A program made the position numbers and the translations under genes. From the NCBI GenBank assembly GCA_035252155.1, contig DATFDL010000560.1, positions 1 through 10,786 of the forward strand: a stretch of 10,786 bases of DNA, in the 5' to 3' direction. Shown one piece after another: positions 6,408 through 10,786 of this stretch; position 1 is the stretch's first letter, and each line of letters begins with the position of its first letter. The DNA comes from JAICLL01 sp035252155. Its GTDB lineage: Bacteria; Planctomycetota; Planctomycetia; Pirellulales; JAICIG01. Below the pieces are notes generated by a model. That model made no database searches. It saw nothing but the letters and a program-made list of their open reading frames with translations, and was not told the DNA's origin.

Positions 6408-6965
6408 TCAAACATTTTTTTCTCCCAGCAACCGGACGTAGTGCGGTGGAACATGATCGGTCAGCCAAACGCCGTTAGCGGACCGCCGGAACTTATAGCC
6501 GTCTGCCGCCATTCGCCCCGATTCGATCACCAGAATAACCGGCTTGCCTCGTCGCGCGCCGACTTTGGTTGCGGTTTCCACGTCCTGCGACAGATGCACG
6601 TCATGCCGGTTCATTTTCTTCAAGCCGTCCGCTCGGATCGCATCGACGTACTTGGCGACCGTGCCGTGATAGAGCCGCTCAGGTGGCGCCGCTTCCTCGA
6701 GTTGCAGGTCAACGTCGGTCGAGTGCCCCTGGTTCGCCCGGATCTTCGAGCCGGTCTCATCGAAGGCGAACCGCTGTTTGTCGTTTTCGGCGACAACCTC
6801 ATTAAGTTCCTCAACCGTGATCGAAAAACCGGTCATCGAGGCGCCGGCCAGCAGGTCTTTCACGGCAACCCATCCTCCTGGCTCAAGCACCAAACCGAGC
6901 GCTTCCGGCTCATGTCGCAGGCACTTGCTCAAGAATTTGCTGACCGTAACGAGGCGCTTATTCAT
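6408..6965 (-). CDS. kptA: tRNA/RNA 2'-phosphotransferase (KptA/Tpt1)
   Basis: This enzyme transfers an internal RNA 2'-phosphate to NAD+, giving ADP-ribose 1'',2''-cyclic phosphate and nicotinamide. In fungi it finishes tRNA splicing. Bacteria have no such intron pathway, so its bacterial role is thought to be RNA repair or ADP-ribosylation chemistry. The 185-residue protein carries all the family blocks: VSKFLSKCLRHEPEALGL (Arg17-His18), KIRANQGHS (Arg76), YHGTV (99-103), RHDVHLSQDVETATKVGARR and YKFRRSANGVWLT. These include the Arg-His-Arg-Arg type active site. I chose ATG 6965 because MNKRLVTVSKFLSKCLRHEP matches the family N-terminus and length; an in-frame TTG at 7067 would add 34 residues that look non-coding. 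It is the first gene of the minus-strand cluster. It looks complete and functional. Its presence beside RlaP enzymes and ligase/kinase remnants strongly supports an RNA-repair setting. Confidence 0.96.
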   Translation of the reverse strand: MNKRLVTVSKFLSKCLRHEPEALGLVLEPGGWVAVKDLLAGASMTGFSITVEELNEVVAENDKQRFAFDETGSKIRANQGHSTDVDLQLEEAAPPERLYHGTVAKYVDAIRADGLKKMNRHDVHLSQDVETATKVGARRGKPVILVIESGRMAADGYKFRRSANGVWLTDHVPPHYVRLLGEKNV

Positions 6966-7149
6966 GGTTGAATTTGGTCGCAAGGCAAAGCGAACCCGGC
7001 ACGGCTGGGCCGTGTCTGACTCGCATTCTTCCCCATTCTTTTTCAAAGGATACAGATCATGTGTCAAAGTTCGCCCGGACCCGCCCGATTTGCGACGTGC
7101 AAGTTCCCTCCCATGGCATCAGAATCACTGAGCTTACCACGCTACCGCT
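6966..7149. promoter_or_regulatory. Divergent intergenic region between kptA and the PcfJ-like gene
   Basis: This 184-base stretch must hold the promoters for both directions. On the minus strand a perfect TTGACA lies at 7067-7062, about 97 bases before the kptA ATG, but no good TATAAT-like partner follows at 16-18 bases (GAAAAA at 17), so it is only a candidate. No convincing promoter or ribosome binding site was seen before the plus-strand ATG at 7150. A hairpin at 6998-7016 is listed separately. Confidence 0.4.
6998..7016 (-). promoter_or_regulatory. Inverted repeat in the kptA leader
   Basis: CACGGC (7000-7005), loop TGG, GCCGTG (7009-7014) is a perfect 6-bp inverted repeat. It extends by one G-T and one G-C pair to 8 pairs over 6998-7016. 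It lies about 33 bases before the kptA start, downstream of the candidate -35 element. It could be a protein-binding site or a leader hairpin that hinders translation; in GC-rich DNA such a repeat can also arise by chance. Confidence 0.35.
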
Positions 7150-8649
7150 ATGGTCCAACACCGCCAAGTTTGCACCCCGAACGACAAACCTGATCCTGAA
7201 CTGCTGGCACACATTGCCGCCCTCGGTCTTGAGACCATAAACGACTACAGCCAGTGGTGCGCGCGCCATGGTTTTAGCCGCCGCTTGACCAAACACTGGC
7301 GGCAGCGGCTGAAAGAGCGCTCGTTCCATACCGAGGCAGTCTGCCGCGCCCGACTCAGCCAGAAAAAGCGGGAGCTTCGCAAACCTGACAAGATCCTCGA
7401 AGCCATCTACACGGGCAACCTGAAAGCGGAGGGCATCACTCAGCCCCATCTGAAGCAAATCTGCCGGGGGTTCGAGGCTGCGAAATCATGCGACCGAACC
7501 AGGCAAGACCGGACAAGACAGTCGCTTCTTGAGCTGCTGCTGCACGTCGGCAGCCGGAGCAAACTTCTGCTTCCCAAGTTCGTCATTCCCGAGTACGGCC
7601 GCACGCTTGGCAATACATTCGTCGGCGGCCTGTTGGCTGTGGCTCGCCTCTCGCACGAGTGGCTTCGCCCGCTGAACCAATGGAAGCCCAAAACACACAA
7701 CGTGCGTCGCCAGTTCTCCTCGCTCGCACGGCATCTCTTCGCCGAATGGCCGGTGCCGGCCTTCATGGACTCGGTTTGGTTCAAGGGCGACGGCGAAGAC
7801 GCCCAGCGTCAACGGCACTGGTTCCTGCACGTCGGTTCGGGCAAGAACATCCGAATGGCCGATCTGCCGCTCCCCTTCACCAAACGGATGGCGCACCATT
7901 TCATCCAGGCCCCGGCAGATCTCACAGTCGACGCGGCGCTGAGGTGGGGCCAGATTCACGGTCTGGGAGGCGATGCGCGCGTTGCCCGGGCCATCCTGCC
8001 CACTCGTGTCGGCACGGTCTTCGAGAACGAAGAGTTTTGGATCACCGTGTTACGGTTCTTCATCGCGAATCCGATGCTCGATACGGCCCACTTTGGGCCG
8101 ATCATCGACTACATCCACCACCAGCGATTCGTCTTCGACGATGCCGTCGTCGCCCCAGGCGTGGTCGAACGAAGAGGCCCGCCGCAACCGAACTTCACCA
8201 TCAAGGGCCGCAACGTCGCATCGCTTTTGGCACAAGTTTCAGCCTGGCATCAAAAGCTGGCGAAGACGCAACCCCAACAGCCCGATTGGTTGCCGTCGGG
8301 CATCGAGGGATTCGAGTTCCTGGAAGGGTCGGAAAAAAACGGCACGCTGCGGATCTGGACGATCACCGAGCTGCTCACGGCCAAAGCACTCCTTGCCGAA
8401 GGGCGCGCGATGAAGCACTGCGTCGGCAGCTACGCCCATTCGTGCGCCAGGGGAGCGACGTCGATCTGGACCCTCGAAGCCGAGACCGACGCCGGTCGAA
8501 CGAAGCTGCTCACCATCGAGGTTCGCAATGCCGCCCATTTGATCTGCCAGGCTCGTGGCAAATGCAACGCGATGCCCGCCGAGAAGCACCGGAGCATCCT
8601 ACGACGCTGGGCGGAAAAAGCCGGGCTCACGTTGGCCGGCTACATCTAG
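7150..8649 (+). CDS. PcfJ-like protein, 499 residues
   Basis: The C-terminal part carries the PcfJ-like signature (PF14284; the prototype is from the enterococcal conjugative plasmid pCF10): RIWTITELLTAKALLAEGRA, MKHCVGSYAHSC (421-432), then SIWTLEAE, LLTIEVRN and CQARGKCNAMPAEKHRSIL (466-484). Earlier blocks RRQFSSLARHLFAEWPVPAF (186-205), FLHVGSGKNIRMADLPLPF (225-243) and KRMAHHFIQAPADLTVDAAL (245-264) are those I remember from large planctomycete members, so the whole length looks conserved. The paired Cys/His residues of MKHCVGSY...SC and CQARGKC might bind metal. The biochemical function of PcfJ-like proteins is unknown. In its frame a stop at 7129-7131 lies just upstream, which makes ATG 7150 the first possible start. 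It is transcribed divergently from kptA. No transposase or conjugation gene lies nearby, so a link to mobile elements is not supported here. Confidence 0.85.
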   Translation: MVQHRQVCTPNDKPDPELLAHIAALGLETINDYSQWCARHGFSRRLTKHWRQRLKERSFHTEAVCRARLSQKKRELRKPDKILEAIYTGNLKAEGITQPHLKQICRGFEAAKSCDRTRQDRTRQSLLELLLHVGSRSKLLLPKFVIPEYGRTLGNTFVGGLLAVARLSHEWLRPLNQWKPKTHNVRRQFSSLARHLFAEWPVPAFMDSVWFKGDGEDAQRQRHWFLHVGSGKNIRMADLPLPFTKRMAHHFIQAPADLTVDAALRWGQIHGLGGDARVARAILPTRVGTVFENEEFWITVLRFFIANPMLDTAHFGPIIDYIHHQRFVFDDAVVAPGVVERRGPPQPNFTIKGRNVASLLAQVSAWHQKLAKTQPQQPDWLPSGIEGFEFLEGSEKNGTLRIWTITELLTAKALLAEGRAMKHCVGSYAHSCARGATSIWTLEAETDAGRTKLLTIEVRNAAHLICQARGKCNAMPAEKHRSILRRWAEKAGLTLAGYI

Positions 8650-8845
8650 GCGATGGCCAAGAATCTAAGTGAACCAAACGGAACCTTTGGCCAGCGCGTT
8701 GAAGGGCTTTCTTCTTTGGGCGCCGGCCGCTTATTATCATCAAAACAACGCTGACGACAAGTTCTGCTCGGCCTGCTGCTTGTGCCGGGTCGTCTGACAG
8801 AAGCAAACGAGGGAAGGGATAAAAGGGTGAGCGGGAATCAGGGCA

Positions 8846-9574
8846 ATGACGGAGAAGGAATGGCTATTCAGCGAAGACCCGGCTCCGATGGCGAGATTCT
8901 TGCGGGGCAGGACGAGCGACCGCAAACTGCGGCTGTTCGCTTGTGCTTGCTGCCGCACGGTTTGGCCTTCGATTCCGGCAGTTTTTCAGGAGGCGATCCG
9001 CGTCGCAGAGGAGCATGCTGACGGCCGCGCTCACGGCGCCGAACTTGGTCGTGCGGTCAGCGCCGCCCATAGAGTCCGGCGCAAGAGAAACACATTGGAG
9101 CGGGCGGCGTACGATGCGGCTCGGTCCTGCGGTGATCCAGCCTCTGTGGCGGAAAGAATTGCCAGCGTAGTCGCTTGTACGGCCGCTCCCAACCCCTCGC
9201 CGGTCGCCAGGGTCACCATCGTAGATGGCCAACCCGTGTGGGAAGAAATCCCGCCGAATGCGGATCGCCTCCTCGGAAAGGCATCTTTGGTCTCGCACTT
9301 GCTTCTCGAGTCGTCCCTGCTCCGCGACATCATCGGCCCTTTGATCTTCCGTCCCATCAACCTCCCAGCGGGCGTGCTCACGTGGAACGGCGGCGCGGTC
9401 GTCGAGATGGCGCAAGGTATCTATCGCGAAGGCGCCTTCGACCGTTTGCCAATTTTGGCCGATGCCCTGGAAGAGGCGGGGTGCGATGACGCCGACATCA
9501 TCAGCCATTGCCGCCAGCGGCGACCGCACGTCCGCGGTTGCTGGGTCGTAGACCTACTATTGGGAAAGGAATAA
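8846..9574 (+). CDS. Conserved planctomycete protein of unknown function
   Basis: A 242-residue protein in two conserved blocks. The N-terminus reads MTEKEWLFSEDPAPMARFL, then DRKLRLFACACCRTVWPSI (25-43) with a Cys-x-Cys-Cys cluster (C33, C35, C36). The C-terminus reads LLRDIIGPLIFRPINLP (158-174), YREGAFDRLPILADALEEAG (193-212) and HVRGCWVVDLLLGKE (228-242). I recognise this layout as a family found in many copies in planctomycete genomes, usually with a variable Ala/Trp-rich middle. Here the middle (about 60-150) is less repetitive and includes ARVTIVDGQPVWEEIPPNAD. The function is unknown; the Cys cluster could bind metal. The ATG at 8846 matches the family start. An intergenic gap of 196 bases precedes it, with no clear promoter. 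No membrane segment or signal peptide is seen. Confidence 0.83.
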   Translation: MTEKEWLFSEDPAPMARFLRGRTSDRKLRLFACACCRTVWPSIPAVFQEAIRVAEEHADGRAHGAELGRAVSAAHRVRRKRNTLERAAYDAARSCGDPASVAERIASVVACTAAPNPSPVARVTIVDGQPVWEEIPPNADRLLGKASLVSHLLLESSLLRDIIGPLIFRPINLPAGVLTWNGGAVVEMAQGIYREGAFDRLPILADALEEAGCDDADIISHCRQRRPHVRGCWVVDLLLGKE

Positions 9575-9622
9575 CATAGAAAACGCAATGAGCGCGGCGG
9601 CAGCTTTCGGCCATGTACGTTT

Positions 9623-10489
9623 ATGATCGGAACAATGAGCCGAGTTACGGACAAGCGGTTTTGGGTTAACGGCTGCCTGTACCTCTTAATTCCTGCTTGG
9701 TTTGTGCTCGCCGGGCCCCGGATTCCGTCGGGGTCGGAGAACCAAGAAAGCGCGAAACTCTTCCTGAAGGAGCTTTATCCCGACCGCGCCACTTCATTCT
9801 CTAAATATAGCGGTTCTACAGCGCCTGTGGCGGTGGTTTTTCACGTTATTCGGTCGTGCAATGAGACCACGGCGCGCCAAGCCATCGATTTCGCTGCCGA
9901 CAGTCAGTTTGGCTATGCCAGCCCTTATGTGATCGAGAGGCTGGAGAGTCCGAACCGCGAGCTACGCGAGTCGGCGAGGGCGTTCCTGGTGCGATTGGCG
10001 GGAAAAGATTATGGGGCCACTGCCGACGCGTGGCGAGCCTGGTGGCTGAATCCACCACGCACCGTGCTGGGCGTTGTGTCAGTGGGGCAGACGACGCTGT
10101 GGTTTGCCTCGCCGTTGATTGTTGGGATGGCCGGTTTTCTGTTTTGGGGCATTCAACGTCTATGGACGGGCGAGCCCGCGCTTTCCGGTGCCGTCGGCCA
10201 CGTGCTCGTCGCCGCTTGGTTTACAGCGTTCGGGGTCGTAGCTTTCCCATTCGTTAAGTCAACTGAAACATGCACGTTCGGTTCAGAAACAATTACCTAT
10301 CGTGTAGACCACGCGGTCGTCGTTGGCTTGGAAGACGTGCGGGCCGGCGACGGCGGGTTGTTCCTCATTCTGATGGCGATCTTTCTTCTCGGACCTTTGG
10401 GGCTGGGCTGGATCTCGCTTTTTTTCCCCCATTTTTTCCGCCGCGGTACGCAGCGCGCGACAGACGAGGGAAAGTGGCCCTCATCTTAG
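9623..10489 (+). CDS. Membrane protein with a HEAT-like soluble segment
   Basis: This 288-residue protein has an N-terminal hydrophobic helix (about 14-31, WVNGCLYLLIPAWFVLA), a soluble region to about 150, and three further hydrophobic segments at about 154-177 (VGQTTLWFASPLIVGMAGFL), 190-211 and 246-270 (FLILMAIFLLGPLGLGW). Within the soluble region, RLESPNRELRESARAFLVRL followed by AGKDYGATADAWRAWW resembles the HEAT-repeat and 'DAWRAWW' ending common in planctomycete proteins. Its length and family are not recognised and no catalytic motif is visible. Starts at 9623 and 9635 are both possible; a GGAA lies only two bases before the second, too close to be a normal ribosome binding site. 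The gene begins 48 bases after the previous one, on the same strand, so the two may be co-transcribed. Confidence 0.72.
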   Translation: MIGTMSRVTDKRFWVNGCLYLLIPAWFVLAGPRIPSGSENQESAKLFLKELYPDRATSFSKYSGSTAPVAVVFHVIRSCNETTARQAIDFAADSQFGYASPYVIERLESPNRELRESARAFLVRLAGKDYGATADAWRAWWLNPPRTVLGVVSVGQTTLWFASPLIVGMAGFLFWGIQRLWTGEPALSGAVGHVLVAAWFTAFGVVAFPFVKSTETCTFGSETITYRVDHAVVVGLEDVRAGDGGLFLILMAIFLLGPLGLGWISLFFPHFFRRGTQRATDEGKWPSS

Positions 10490-10597
10490 CCCTCCTGGAG
10501 CATGGCCGGCGGTTCCCAGAACATCCGGCTATCGTGGCCGCCTTCCGTGTGGGCTTTGCGCGTTGAATGCGTCGATCAGCTCGTCGATCCCTCTGCA

Positions 10598-10634
10598 ACG
10601 GCGGTGAAAACGATAGCCGCTCCGGCACCGCCGT
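10598..10634. repeat. Second inverted repeat sharing bases with the adjacent hairpin
   Basis: ACGGCGGTG (10598-10606) is the exact reverse complement of CACCGCCGT (10626-10634), separated by 19 bases. The right arm overlaps the stem and loop of the 10618-10643 hairpin, so RNA from this stretch could form one structure or the other but not both. Confidence 0.4.
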
Positions 10635-10643
10635 GCCGGAGTG
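10618..10643. repeat. Perfect GC-rich hairpin (9-bp stem, 4-base loop)
   Basis: CTCCGGCAC (10620-10628), loop CGCC, GTGCCGGAG (10633-10641) pair perfectly; one G-T and one C-G pair can extend the stem to 11. It lies about 130 bases after the membrane-protein stop. It could act as a transcription terminator, but only a short TTTT follows, six bases after the perfect stem and not as a long U tract. It could also be a REP-like intergenic repeat. Confidence 0.55.
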
Positions 10644-10786
10644 AACCTTTTGCGGCTCGTTGATGTCCACTTGATGCGCGGTGATGCCACCGCCACGAGC
10701 CGGGCTTGTCCCGGTCGGGCGATGATTGAACGCTAGATCGCGTCGCCCCGGCTACCCCCTTCTTGTTTTCGCGTGGCGTCCGCCGC

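Larger units (their letters stand above)
10490..10786. other. 297-base right-end stretch without a supported gene
   Basis: No reading frame here is convincing. A plus-strand frame overlapping the previous gene's end stays open to TGA at 10564-10566 and ends ALLEHGRRFPEHPAIVAAFR, which looks protein-like and might be a decayed gene tail. The stretch also holds two overlapping inverted repeats (10598-10643) and a short CCGGG/CCCGG inverted repeat near 10700-10715. Confidence 0.4.

Noticed and set aside
6966..7067. 34-residue N-terminal extension of KptA from TTG 7067
   Set aside because: The extension has no family similarity, and the internal ATG at 6965 gives the normal KptA start and length.
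7659..8672. Plus-strand 337-codon open frame overlapping the PcfJ-like gene
   Set aside because: It is very rich in Arg and Pro, the usual look of an off-frame reading, while the overlapping PcfJ-like frame has conserved motifs throughout.
8654..8693. TGGCCAA ... TTGGCCA inverted repeat just after the PcfJ-like gene, as a terminator
   Set aside because: The 26-base loop is long, the stem has only 7 pairs, and no T run follows.
10365..10670. Minus-strand 101-codon open frame at the right end
   Set aside because: It runs antisense through the membrane-protein end and through the hairpins, with an Arg-rich product lacking any motif.

Overview
The window looks like chromosomal DNA from a GC-rich planctomycete-type bacterium. 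This is judged from protein families remembered as typical of that phylum: the 8846-9574 family with an Arg-Lys-Leu-Arg-Leu-Phe-Ala-Cys motif, the large PcfJ-like protein, a HEAT-like 'AWRAWW' membrane protein and a sulfatase-modifying-factor-type protein. No rRNA, tRNA, CRISPR array or insertion sequence was seen. The taxonomic placement is inference.

Layout. About 7.0 kb on the left is read from the minus strand and about 3.6 kb on the right from the plus strand; the two halves diverge from a short region at about 6966-7149. In transcription order the minus-strand genes are: tRNA 2'-phosphotransferase KptA/Tpt1 (6965-6408), an SGNH-fold protein (6378-5743), two different RlaP/YcgL-type nucleotidyltransferases overlapping by 4 bases (5668-4718 and 4721-3618), a dual-specificity-phosphatase-like protein (3605-3123), and a 621-residue zinc-ribbon plus SUMF1/FGE-sulfatase protein (2984-1119). 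Three broken genes follow: an RNA ligase that has lost its N-terminal third and catalytic lysine (1117-533), an HD-domain plus P-loop kinase reduced to its two ends (536 to about 268), and a Doc/Fic toxin gene with a 1-base frameshift (about 265 to beyond base 1).

How the genes may work together. KptA, RlaP nucleotidyltransferases, RNA ligase and HD-P-loop kinase are all RNA end-processing or RNA-repair families. The kinase would heal 5' ends, the HD domain might act on cyclic or terminal phosphates, the ligase would seal, KptA would remove a 2'-phosphate left at the junction, and the nucleotidyltransferases could modify ends. The upstream half of this set is intact. The ligase and kinase are decayed, and the ligase is cut exactly where the SUMF1-type gene ends. 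The window therefore appears to hold an RNA-repair island caught in partial decay or remodelling, with a translation-targeting toxin remnant beside it.

The plus strand carries a PcfJ-like protein (7150-8649), a conserved planctomycete protein of unknown function (8846-9574) and a four-helix membrane protein (9623-10489). The last 297 bases hold no supported gene but contain two overlapping, mutually exclusive perfect 9-bp inverted repeats.
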